From contig JAJDEP010000003.1 of NCBI GenBank assembly GCA_029259715.1, forward strand, positions 613,370-677,369: a stretch of 64,000 nt of DNA. The letters run 5' to 3'. This DNA comes from Planctomycetota bacterium. Lineage in GTDB: Bacteria > Planctomycetota > B15-G4. Made by a program: the position numbers and the translations under genes. The notes under the pieces were generated by a model that saw only the letters and a program-made list of their open reading frames with translations, was not told the DNA's origin and did no database searches. Positions 7,773 through 18,485 of this stretch are shown here, piece after piece (the stretch's first letter is position 1; each line of letters opens with the position of its first letter).

Positions 7773-10094
7773 CTACGGCACGGTGCCCCGCAACGCATTG
7801 CTGGCGGCGAGACCGAACGGTCCGGCCACGTCTTCGAGCCAGTAGTGCAGGTAGATCTCGAAGCCCGAGGGCACGGTCCCGAAAGTCGTGCCCAGGGTCA
7901 GCGAGCCGGTAGGCCCGGTGTTCACGAGCACCATCAGGCCCGGCGGGTTGAAGTCGGGCACCAGCGTGCCGCCGTAGAAGCCCGTGGCATTGAGCGCGCT
8001 GAAGCCGACGAACAGCACCGCGAACTGATTCTCGAGAGCGTTGCTCAGGATGATCGACATGGGCGTGCCGGGCGTCAGCGGGCCCGTACCCACCAGCTCG
8101 GGCTCGCCGTAGGTGCCGGCCACTCCCTCGCCCAGGTCTTCCCACGGGCCGAACCAGTCGGCCGTGGCCGCCACCGCGTAGGTCGACGGCACGCCGTTGC
8201 GCCACGCGTCGACGAGGTCGTCGCCGGTGTCGGACAGGAAGCTGAGGCTGCCGTCGTTGGCCAGCTTGAGGAAGTAGGCGTACTCCCAGCTCACCGGCTC
8301 GTAGAGCAGCTCGATCGACGCATAGGTCGCGCCGAGCGGCGGGTCGAGGGTCAGCGTGTCCTTGTAGGTGTACGTGCCGCCGGTGCCCGGGTTGCCGAAC
8401 TGGGTGTCGGGCACGGGCTGGGCGTTGCGGTCGACCGCGATGTCGTAGTCCATGCCGTACGGCGGGATGCGGTTGTCGGAGATGACCGTGTTGTTCAGCA
8501 CGAAGTGGAACGACTCGTGCACGGTCCCCGGTGCGGACGCCGCGAGACCACCGAGGGTCTCGATGGTGGCGCCGGTCTCGCGGTCGTACATGAGCGGGAT
8601 CGAGCCCGACACGCCGAGGGTGTTGATCAGCTTGTCGGCCCAGTCCTGGCTGATGCCGTGCTTGACCTCGTAGATGCGCGTCGTGTTGCCGTCCACATCG
8701 AGCACGTCGGGGATCAGCGTCGGCACGGCGTCGAGGGTGGCGGTGATGTTCTCGGTGCCGCCGTCGACCTCGAGCACGCCGCCCATGGCGTCTTCCCACG
8801 TCACGCGCACCCACATGCGGCGACCCTCGGGGTAACCCGTGGGCAGCTTGTGACCGGTGTGGTTCACGATGGTCAAGGTGTTGCCGTAGACCGACATGGT
8901 AGCCGCGTCGGCGAGGGTGTCCCGGGCGCGCTGCTCACCCGCCGCCAGCGAGTTGAGCTGGAACGTCGTGAGCCCGCCGCCCGCCACGAGGCCGGGACCG
9001 GTGGTGTCGAGCCAGTCGATCAGCTGCGGCACGAAGAAGTTGGCGCCGGTGAGGTCGTGCTTGGGCATGTCGGGCCGGACCGGCACGCCGAACAGCGAGC
9101 AACCGAGGTCGTTGACCGCCGGCAGGTGGCAGGTCTGGCACGAGAAGTTGCGCGTGTCGCCGTTCTCGTAGTTGCCCGAAGCCGTCACGGCCGTCGCGGC
9201 GTCGTAGGCCGTCTTGAGCGAGCCGTCCTGCAGGTCGGCGGGCAGCGTCACGTAGTCGGCCACCGCCATGGTGTCGAGGGCGCTCGCGGCGTGCTCGCTG
9301 TAGGTGCGCTCGACGATGCCGTAGTCGTACGGGAAGTTGTTGAAGGCCGCCTTGCCGCCGACCGCCGTGCCGGCCGTGCCGCTGAAGGTGCCGGGGGCCA
9401 GGGGCGTGTGGGCGCCGTTGTTGGGCGCGAGGTCACCGGTGAACGGGTTGGACACGTCGTGGCAGGTGCCGCAGTGGTCGGGCGAGCGGATGAAGGCCTC
9501 GCGATCGAACGGGTGGGGAGTGGCGGCGTTGTCGTAGGGGCCGAGGCGCGGGAACCACGTGGGCGAGACCACGTACTGGGCGGCCCCGTGATACGCCGTC
9601 GGATTGGGCAGGTTCTCGTCGTGGGCCTCGAACGGCGAGTTCTGCTCGCCGAGGTACTCCGACAGGTCGGGATCGGTCAACCGGTGACAGAAGTCGCAGG
9701 TGACGCCGTCGGCATCGTCGGTGGTGAGCGCACTGCCGTCGGTGGGCACCGACCGCCCCGCCAACCAGCCGCCGGGCGTGTGGCAGCGCAGGCAGAAGTC
9801 ACCGGCGCCGTCGACATCCTGCTCGGCCACGGCCACCGCCGCCCAGAACACCGGGTCGCGGGTGGCGTTGGCCATCATGCTGCCGCCCCACAGGTGCAGC
9901 GGCTCGACGGCGAGGTCGTAGGCGCCGTGGCAACCGTTGCAGCTCGACGAGACGAGGATCTCCTCGACCAGTTCTCCGGGCTGGGTGCCGGGCATCTGGA
10001 TGTCGGTGGGAACCACCACCGCCTGGGCCGACAGCGGCCCGCCGAGGAATGCCACCAACGCAAGACCGCACAACACGCCGAGAGGACGCTTCAT
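7773..10094 (-). CDS. Secreted multiheme c-type cytochrome with shared C-terminal domain
   Basis: A 773-residue exported protein. I choose the ATG at 10094 because it gives a clean signal peptide (MKRPLGVLCGLALVAFLGG, cleavage after LSAQA); longer readings add a charged non-signal extension. Five CXXCH heme-binding motifs (CNGCH, CLRCH, CDFCH, CGTCH, CQTCH) occur in the first ~390 residues, so five covalent hemes and a periplasmic or extracellular electron-transfer role are expected, as in the cytochrome c554/NrfA-like superfamily. The middle portion is unassigned. The last 123 residues are the same C-terminal domain as in the adjacent FG-GAP protein. No cytochrome maturation genes are in the window. 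The natural electron partner is unknown. Confidence 0.85.
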   Translation of the reverse strand: MKRPLGVLCGLALVAFLGGPLSAQAVVVPTDIQMPGTQPGELVEEILVSSSCNGCHGAYDLAVEPLHLWGGSMMANATRDPVFWAAVAVAEQDVDGAGDFCLRCHTPGGWLAGRSVPTDGSALTTDDADGVTCDFCHRLTDPDLSEYLGEQNSPFEAHDENLPNPTAYHGAAQYVVSPTWFPRLGPYDNAATPHPFDREAFIRSPDHCGTCHDVSNPFTGDLAPNNGAHTPLAPGTFSGTAGTAVGGKAAFNNFPYDYGIVERTYSEHAASALDTMAVADYVTLPADLQDGSLKTAYDAATAVTASGNYENGDTRNFSCQTCHLPAVNDLGCSLFGVPVRPDMPKHDLTGANFFVPQLIDWLDTTGPGLVAGGGLTTFQLNSLAAGEQRARDTLADAATMSVYGNTLTIVNHTGHKLPTGYPEGRRMWVRVTWEDAMGGVLEVDGGTENITATLDAVPTLIPDVLDVDGNTTRIYEVKHGISQDWADKLINTLGVSGSIPLMYDRETGATIETLGGLAASAPGTVHESFHFVLNNTVISDNRIPPYGMDYDIAVDRNAQPVPDTQFGNPGTGGTYTYKDTLTLDPPLGATYASIELLYEPVSWEYAYFLKLANDGSLSFLSDTGDDLVDAWRNGVPSTYAVAATADWFGPWEDLGEGVAGTYGEPELVGTGPLTPGTPMSIILSNALENQFAVLFVGFSALNATGFYGGTLVPDFNPPGLMVLVNTGPTGSLTLGTTFGTVPSGFEIYLHYWLEDVAGPFGLAASNALRGTVP

Positions 10095-10217
10095 GGTTTG
10101 CTTCCAGAAGGAGAGCCTCGGCTGGGAACCGAGAGAGACGCACGGGGGACCCGAGGCCCGCGCCGGATTCGGGACGGCACGAGCGTTCTGAGAAGGATAA
10201 GTGCGAATTCCCGTCCC

Positions 10218-10253
10218 GACCAGCGCGCCCTTCGGGGCGGGTCGACCTTTTTT
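10218..10253 (+). terminator. Plus-strand intrinsic-terminator-like hairpin
   Basis: On the plus strand GCCC-TTCG-GGGC (10227-10238) forms a UUCG-capped stem, extended after a bulge by GACC (10218-10221) pairing with GGTC (10240-10243); T6 follows at 10248-10253. This resembles a Rho-independent terminator for plus-strand transcription, yet both flanking genes are on the minus strand. It may end an antisense transcript or be chance in GC-rich DNA. Confidence 0.35.
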
Positions 10254-10303
10254 GGCCCGCTTTCGCACCGGGCGTGGGCCCGCTCAGCCCTTTTTCAGCC
10301 GGC

Positions 10304-12576
<2,273 letters not shown>

Positions 12577-12580
<4 letters not shown>

Positions 12581-13047
12581 CGCTTCGCTCCCGCCGTCTT
12601 GATGGCCGCCGTCTTGATAGCAGCGCGGATGCGTTGGTACGTGCCGCAGCGACACAGGTTGCCGGACATGGCCGTGTCGATGGCCTCGTCGTCCGGCGTC
12701 GGGTTGTTCGCCAGCAGCTCCGCCGCCGTCATGATCTGTCCCGCCTGGCAGTAGCCGCACTGGGGCACCTGATGCTCGACCCAGGCGTCCTGCAGCGCTT
12801 GGTCGGCCTGGCTCGCCAGCCCCTCGATGGTGGTCACCGTGCGCTCGCCCAGGCTGCCGATGGGATACATGCACGCGCGGGTCGCCTTGCCGTCGACGTG
12901 GATGGTGCAGGCGCCGCACTGGCCCTTGCCGCAGCCGAAGCGGGTGCCGGTCAGGCCGAGGTGGTCCCGCAGGGCCCACAACAACGGCATCTCGGGATCG
13001 AGGCCGTCGAGCTGATGCTCACGACCGTTGATGCGCAGGGTCACCAT
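12577..13047 (-). CDS. iorA: 2Fe-2S small subunit of molybdenum hydroxylase (IorA-like)
   Basis: A 156-residue iron-sulfur subunit. The N-terminal plant-ferredoxin-type cluster uses CGKGQCGAC plus a downstream Cys (Cys39, 44, 47, 59). The C-terminal four-helix cluster uses CGYC and CRC (as in GNLCRCGTY). Length and arrangement match IorA/CoxS proteins, which pass electrons from the Mo centre to an external acceptor. It is co-transcribed with the large subunit (4-bp overlap). The pair lacks an obvious FAD subunit, as in IorAB enzymes that use a cytochrome as acceptor; the secreted multiheme cytochrome gene directly downstream is a conceivable partner (inference). Confidence 0.9.
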
Positions 13048-13236
13048 GCGACGGCTCCGGGGGTTGTCGCGAGCAGGCCTCCGGCGGACGCCTGCGCGCC
13101 TCGGATCATAGGCCAGCGGCGACGCCGACGCAGCCCTCGTGCGCAGACGGACACCTCACTCGCTACCGCTCACCCGCCGCCGCGCGTGCGAATCCCTAGA
13201 ATCGCGGCGACCCTCCCCCGAACGCCCACGGTGGAC

Positions 13237-14586
13237 ATGCGACCCTTTCCCCTGCCCGTTGTCCCTGGCATCGTTGCCCTCGGCATCGTCGTCCTCGGCA
13301 CCGCCCTGCTCGCCCTCGGGTTGCCCGGATGCGGGCTGCTCTCCGCACACAAGGACTCCGCGGGATACACCGAGCGCGATCTGCGCGCCGACCTCGGCGG
13401 CTTCGTGACCGACTACACCGTCACGGTGGGCGCCGCCGCCGACGAGATCGCGCGCCGCTCGCCCGACCGCGAAGAGCGTCGTCGGGCGCTGTTGTGGCGC
13501 ATCACCATGGTGCCGTTGGTCCAGGAGGCGGCCTATCGCGACGATCCCCAGGAGGCCTGGGCCGCGCTGCTCGCCCTGGTGGCGGCACAGCGCCTCTACC
13601 TGGTCGAAGGGGACGGCGCCGACATCTTCGGGACCTTCCAAGCCCAGGCAGCCGACACAGCCCGCGACCTGCAGGCCGACCTGCAGGACATCGGCAGCAA
13701 CTTCCTGACACCGGAACAGCTCGACCAGGCCGCGACCCAGGCGGACGAGATCGCCCGTCGGCATCCGATCAAGGGCACCCGCTTCTCAGCCGCCGCGCGC
13801 GAGGTGTTCTCCACCGACAAGGCGCGGGAGAACCCGCTGAAGTGGTTGATCAACGTGCCCATGGCGCCCTTCTCGGCGCTCGAGGGCGTCGGGGATACGC
13901 CGCAGGCCATCCGCGAGATCAATCGCACGGCCCGGGAGTTCGCCCAGATCGCGAACATGCTGCCGCGGCAGGTGCGCTGGCAGGCCGAGCTGCTGGCCTA
14001 CGACCTCGAGGACCGCGAGACGACGTCGCGCGCCTTGGAGGCCGCCGAGTCCGTCGCCGCGAGCGTCGATCGGGCCGTGGCGGTCGCCGAGCGGGTCCCC
14101 GTCGAGCTCGAGGCGCTGCTCGAGAATCGCAGCGCCTCCCTCGAACAGGCCCGCGCGGCCATCGATGCGGCCACCACCCTGGCCGCGGCCCTGCAGGCGC
14201 CTTTGGAAGAGCTGCACAAGACCGCGGAGACCCTGCGGCAACTCACCGCGTCCGGCCCCGTCGAGAGCGGCGTCTCGGCCCCGGCGAACGCCGAGCCCGC
14301 CCGACCGTTCGACGTGCGCGAATGGGAACAGGCCTCGCGGGAACTGGGCCGCACCGCCACCGAACTGCGCGGCCTGGCCCGGGAGATCAACGCGTTGATC
14401 GACCCCGCGTCGCTCGACCGGACCATCGCCTCACTCACCGAGGCCGTCGATCACAGCGAGGCCGGCGCGCGTGAGCTGGTCGACCACGCCGCCTGGCGCG
14501 CCGTGCAATGGGCGCTGGTCGCGTTCGTGCTGGCGGTGATCTGGAAGCTCGTGCCGTCGCGACGGGCCGCCCGCCGCGAGACCTGA
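13237..14586 (+). CDS. Exported membrane-anchored coiled-coil protein of unknown function
   Basis: A 449-residue protein not assigned to a family. ATG at 13237 gives a hydrophobic signal (residues 8-31) ending in LPGC, a plausible lipobox with Cys32. The body is strongly helical and rich in Ala, Glu, Arg and Leu, with long heptad-like stretches (residues ~240-400) suggestive of coiled coil. A second hydrophobic segment, VQWALVAFVLAVIWKLV, lies near the C-terminus and is followed by a basic tail. The topology, an N-terminal anchor and a C-terminal membrane helix around a periplasmic coiled coil, suggests an envelope-spanning or sensory/structural role. A GTG six bases upstream is an alternative start. 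It stands alone between divergent and convergent neighbours. Confidence 0.7.
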   Translation: MRPFPLPVVPGIVALGIVVLGTALLALGLPGCGLLSAHKDSAGYTERDLRADLGGFVTDYTVTVGAAADEIARRSPDREERRRALLWRITMVPLVQEAAYRDDPQEAWAALLALVAAQRLYLVEGDGADIFGTFQAQAADTARDLQADLQDIGSNFLTPEQLDQAATQADEIARRHPIKGTRFSAAAREVFSTDKARENPLKWLINVPMAPFSALEGVGDTPQAIREINRTAREFAQIANMLPRQVRWQAELLAYDLEDRETTSRALEAAESVAASVDRAVAVAERVPVELEALLENRSASLEQARAAIDAATTLAAALQAPLEELHKTAETLRQLTASGPVESGVSAPANAEPARPFDVREWEQASRELGRTATELRGLAREINALIDPASLDRTIASLTEAVDHSEAGARELVDHAAWRAVQWALVAFVLAVIWKLVPSRRAARRET

Positions 14587-14591
14587 GCCCG

Positions 14592-15059
14592 TCAGCCCTG
14601 CTTGCGGTAGGTGCCGGACATGAGCGGCGCCCACTCACCGCCGTGCGGGCAGAACTCCATCTTGAACGCGTAGGCGTTCTCGGGGCCGCTCAGGTCGAAG
14701 ACGGTGCGGCTCTTGCCCATGGGGTTCTCGTTGGTGAGTTCCAGCTCGTCACCTTCCCAGGCGCCGACGAACTCGTTGGGCGGCGTGCCCATCGAATCGA
14801 ACCAGTGCATGTAGTATTGGTCGGCGTGGGCGTTGAAGCCCATGACGCCGTGGCCCCGGAAGGTCACCTTGCCGTCGCGGCTCTGCTCGTAGTCCTGCAC
14901 GACGTTGAAGCCGTCGAGGGCGGCACGGTTCTCGATGCGCGCGTCGGACACGCCGCCGTTCGGGTCCCACGGGGACGGGTACATGGTCTCGGTGCCGATC
15001 CAGGTGCCGACCAGCCGTTTCAGCCGGTCGTGTTGCTCGGTGGGACGGGGCATGTCCAT
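14592..15059 (-). CDS. DUF1579 family protein
   Basis: A 155-residue soluble protein matching the DUF1579 pattern: an N-terminal RLKRLVGTWIGTE block (residues ~12-24), a central segment around GFNVVQDYEQ and a DQYYMHWFDSMG motif, then a beta-rich C-terminus. The family is thought to adopt a lipocalin-like beta-barrel, but no biochemical role is established. There is no signal peptide, so it should be cytoplasmic. It is convergent with the coiled-coil gene (5 bp gap) and is probably a single-gene transcript. Confidence 0.75.
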   Translation of the reverse strand: MDMPRPTEQHDRLKRLVGTWIGTETMYPSPWDPNGGVSDARIENRAALDGFNVVQDYEQSRDGKVTFRGHGVMGFNAHADQYYMHWFDSMGTPPNEFVGAWEGDELELTNENPMGKSRTVFDLSGPENAYAFKMEFCPHGGEWAPLMSGTYRKQG

Positions 15060-15154
15060 GGCGGGACTCCTCGAGAGGCGGGGCGTTGAGGCACGCGGGT
15101 CGCGAGCGACCGGGCCATGATACTCGGCCGTCGCCGCCTGCGTCCCCGCCCGCG

Positions 15155-15619
15155 CTAGCGGTAGATGCGCAGGTGGACGCGGTTGGTCTTACCGTCGTGC
15201 ACGCAGCGCACCTCGTCTGCCATCGGCTTGACCCGGTGCACGCCCCGCCCGCCGGCGGCGCCAGCCTCGACGCTCGCCCCGGTGTCCGGCACGGTGTCCG
15301 GCGCGGGGCCGGGCACGGTGTCCGGCACGGGGGAATCGTGGAGCGGGTCGAAGGCCGGGCCGTCGTGCTCCACGGTGAGGACCAACGCGGCCGGCTCCAC
15401 CGCCAGGCTCACCCGCACGGCTTGGGTAGCGTCGCCGGCCAGGCCGTGACGGACCACGTTGCTGACCAGTTCCTCGAGCACGAGCTGCGCGGTCTGGGCG
15501 GCCTTGCCGACGATGCCACGGCCCTCGAGGAAGCCCGCCACCTCGCGCACGAGGGTGGCCACCTGCTCGCGTTCGGCCGGGATCGACCAGTGGGTCGGTT
15601 CAGTGGGCGTGGGGGCCAT
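15155..15619 (-). CDS. RsbW-like anti-sigma regulatory ATPase (HATPase_c_2)
   Basis: A 154-residue GHKL-type ATP-binding protein like the RsbW/SpoIIAB serine kinases that control sigma-factor availability. The N-box is present as LEELVSNVVRHG (residues ~46-57) and the G1-like box as DGPAFDP (~84-90), with a late GGRGVHRV lid region. A ~25-residue Pro/Asp/Thr-rich insert (repeated VPDTVPG) sits between the two boxes and is unusual. It lies 40 bp downstream of a large Ser/Thr kinase gene on the same strand, so the two are probably one transcription unit linking kinase signalling to sigma or anti-sigma switching (inference). No sigma factor or anti-anti-sigma gene is in the window. Confidence 0.8.
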   Translation of the reverse strand: MAPTPTEPTHWSIPAEREQVATLVREVAGFLEGRGIVGKAAQTAQLVLEELVSNVVRHGLAGDATQAVRVSLAVEPAALVLTVEHDGPAFDPLHDSPVPDTVPGPAPDTVPDTGASVEAGAAGGRGVHRVKPMADEVRCVHDGKTNRVHLRIYR

Positions 15620-15659
15620 TCATCGGCCGATCATTGTTGTGTGCACGGATGTCGCACGC

Positions 15660-18374
15660 TCACGGCCCGCTGTCGAGGCCGAGCGCCGCCACGACCTCCT
15701 GAGCGAACAGCTCGTCCTCCCAGACGTCGTCGCCGGTCTCGATCGAGTCGGCCCAGACGGTCATGCCCTTGTCGTAGAGCTCGCGCGCCAGGTCCTGGCG
15801 CCCTTGCCGGTGATGCGCCATGGCCTGGAAGAAGTAGTCCCCCGCGTAGCCGCCCTCGATGCGTATGGACTCCGCCAACGCGTCGATGCTGCCGCGGTCG
15901 TCCCCGATGCGGTACAGCGCCACGCCGAGGGTGTTCCACGGGATCGCGTCCTCGGGCGTCAGCTCCACCGCCCGGAAGGCCAGGGTGACCGCGCGCTGGT
16001 AATCGGCCTCCGCCATCCCGGGCCTCTTCGCCAGCGTCCAGGCGATGTTGTTGAGCGCGGTTTCATTGTCGGGGCGCCGCTTCAGGATCTCATCGAGCAG
16101 GCGCATCTGCTGTGGCTCGGCCTCGCGAGTTTGCAACCGCTTCTGGAATTGATTGAAGGCCCAGCCCTCCTCGAGCCACGCCTGCCCGGGATGCAGCTCG
16201 AGCGCGCGCAGGTACACGTCCACCGCGCGCTCGTATTCACCGTTGTCGGCGAGGGCCATGGCGGTGAGCACCGCCGGGCCGCGGGCGTCGGGGTCCAGCG
16301 AATAGGCGGCCGACGCGTAGAAGAGACCCTGCTCGGGGTCGGGGTCGTCGGTGATGTTCTCGAAGGCCAGCAGCATGTTGATCTGCGGGTGGCCCGGGTG
16401 ACGCCGGTGGCAGGCGGTGAGCAGGGGTTCGACGTCGATGCTCATGTGCCCGAGCGTGAACAGGTACATGCGGAAGGTGATCGCCGTCGCCGGCGGCCAG
16501 CTCTCCCGGGCCTCTGCGGACGCGGCCAGCGCCTCCAGCTCCAGACGATCGTCGGTGAGGAAGGCCCGGCGCATGCGCACGCGCACCGGGTCGGGATCGA
16601 TGACCATGGCGAGCTGGATCAGCCGCTGGAACCCAGGCGTGCCGTAGCCCTCCAGCACGACCTTGACCCGGGCCCAGTCGTCGAGAGCCACGCCGATGGC
16701 CTCCGCGTCGCCCATGCCGAGCAGGCGCGCCACGACGCCCTGATCGTCCTCCGCGAAGACGTCGACGCCGATGGAGGTGAAGGCCGCCGCGGTGCGGAGA
16801 TCGGTGCGCAGGTTCGCCTCGCCGCTCCGCGACCATACGGGCGAGTCCTCGCTGAGGGAGCGGACCTCGGCCAGGAACTCGGCGCGGAGACTCTCGGAGG
16901 CGGCAGCGACTCGGGCCGCCTCCGCTTCGCCGCGCACGTCCGCGAGGAATTCGTTCACGTGGCTGCGCAGCTCCGGGTCGACGTCCGTGGCCGCCGCCAG
17001 CACAGACTCGGCCCGCTCCCCGGCCAGCACGGCCGCGTCGAGTTCGCCCTGCCCGCGCAGCAACTGGGCCTGTTCGAGGTGGGTGTTGATCTGGGCCGTG
17101 GTCTGCGCGCGGCGGCCGATGGCCTCGAGTTCGCTCGTGCGCAGGAACCATCCGCCCGCCACCACAGCCAGCAGGATCGTGGCCGCGAGGGCCAGCGTCA
17201 TGCGCCGCGCTTTGCGCTCCTGCACGGCGCGGGCCGCCGCCACCTCCGCCTCGCGGGCCTTGCGCGACTGCGACGTGAGGAAATCGTCGACCTCCTTCAC
17301 CAGGGCCTCGGCGTTGCGCGGGCGGATGTGCTTGGCCGGCGCCAGGCAACGCTCCGTCAGGTCGATGAGCACCGGGTCGGCGCCGCACGTCGCCAGCCGC
17401 TCGCGGGCGTTGTCCTGCATGGCCCGCGCCGCCTCCATCAACACCTTGTCGTGGGCGCCGATGTAGGGCGGCTTGCCCGTGAGCATCTCGCACAGGATCG
17501 CGCCGAGTGAGAAGACGTCGGCCCGCTCGTCGAGGTGATCGACCTCGCCCATGGCCTGCTCGGGCGGCATGTACGCCGGCGTGCCCATGACCGTGCCCAC
17601 CAGCGACTGGCTGCCCGCGCTGGAGCTGCCGCTGCTGCGGATGGTCTCGATGATCGAGACCTGGGTCTGGTGGTCGGGCTGCCGCTGGGCGGCGATCTCG
17701 TCGTCGATGCCGCCCTCCGGCATGACCTTGGCCAAACCCCAGTCGACCACCTGCACCTCGCCGAAGGCGCCGACCATGATGTTGGCGGGCTTGAGGTCGC
17801 GATGGATCACCCGGCGCGAATGGGCATAGGCCAACGTCTGGCAGATCTGCTCGAAGATCTGCAGGAAGCGGCGCCGGTCCTCGTCGGGGTCCGCGCGGTC
17901 GGAGAGCAGCGCCTGCAGCGTCTTGCCCTTCACCAGCTTCATGGTGAAGTACGGCCGCTCGTCGGCCATGAGCCCCATCTCGTAGACGGGGACGATGCCC
18001 GGGTGCTGCAGTTGCCCACCGATCTGCGCCTCCTCGACGAAGCGCTGCAGCACGTTCGGCTTGTCGGCGTGATCATGTAACAACACCTTCATGGCCACGT
18101 CGCGACCGAGGTCGGTGTCGTGGGTCTTGAGGATCACGCCCACGCCGCCCTTCGCGATCTGCCCCAGGATCTGGTAGTTGCCCTTGGACGGCGGCAGCTT
18201 GTGATTGCCCTGTGCCGAGGCGTCGATCACCGGCGAGGCGCCGTGGCTGCTGCCCACGTCACGCAACAGCACCTTGGGGGCGACACCGGTCTTCTCCTCG
18301 ACGGCGTGCAGCACGGAGGGCGGACCGGTGGTCTGGTCAGCCGAGGGATCGGGCCTGCCCTTTTCGTCCGTCAC
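15660..18374 (-). CDS. Membrane Ser/Thr protein kinase with C-terminal TPR region
   Basis: A 904-residue PknB-type kinase. The glycine loop is GKGGVGV-like (AKGGVGVIL, residues ~74-82), catalytic Lys96 lies in VAMKVL, the catalytic loop is HRDLKPAN (191-198), the DFG triad appears as DWG (211-213), and the activation segment contains GTPAYMPPEQ. A single transmembrane helix (MTLALAATILLAVVAGGW, around residue 400) separates the cytoplasmic kinase from a ~490-residue C-terminal region rich in TPR-like helices. This layout is common in Planctomycetota. The start is GTG at 18374. The kinase likely senses through its C-terminal repeats and may work with the adjacent anti-sigma ATPase (inference). 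Confidence 0.9.
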   Translation of the reverse strand: MTDEKGRPDPSADQTTGPPSVLHAVEEKTGVAPKVLLRDVGSSHGASPVIDASAQGNHKLPPSKGNYQILGQIAKGGVGVILKTHDTDLGRDVAMKVLLHDHADKPNVLQRFVEEAQIGGQLQHPGIVPVYEMGLMADERPYFTMKLVKGKTLQALLSDRADPDEDRRRFLQIFEQICQTLAYAHSRRVIHRDLKPANIMVGAFGEVQVVDWGLAKVMPEGGIDDEIAAQRQPDHQTQVSIIETIRSSGSSSAGSQSLVGTVMGTPAYMPPEQAMGEVDHLDERADVFSLGAILCEMLTGKPPYIGAHDKVLMEAARAMQDNARERLATCGADPVLIDLTERCLAPAKHIRPRNAEALVKEVDDFLTSQSRKAREAEVAAARAVQERKARRMTLALAATILLAVVAGGWFLRTSELEAIGRRAQTTAQINTHLEQAQLLRGQGELDAAVLAGERAESVLAAATDVDPELRSHVNEFLADVRGEAEAARVAAASESLRAEFLAEVRSLSEDSPVWSRSGEANLRTDLRTAAAFTSIGVDVFAEDDQGVVARLLGMGDAEAIGVALDDWARVKVVLEGYGTPGFQRLIQLAMVIDPDPVRVRMRRAFLTDDRLELEALAASAEARESWPPATAITFRMYLFTLGHMSIDVEPLLTACHRRHPGHPQINMLLAFENITDDPDPEQGLFYASAAYSLDPDARGPAVLTAMALADNGEYERAVDVYLRALELHPGQAWLEEGWAFNQFQKRLQTREAEPQQMRLLDEILKRRPDNETALNNIAWTLAKRPGMAEADYQRAVTLAFRAVELTPEDAIPWNTLGVALYRIGDDRGSIDALAESIRIEGGYAGDYFFQAMAHHRQGRQDLARELYDKGMTVWADSIETGDDVWEDELFAQEVVAALGLDSGP

Positions 18375-18485
18375 TGGTCGACCCTCACGGCGTCCCTGGT
18401 CCCTGGCGGCCTGCCTCGCGACCGTGCCTCCGAAGGGTGCGACGCACGTCCGTCGGGCGCGTCGACGATACCACGCAGGATCGAA

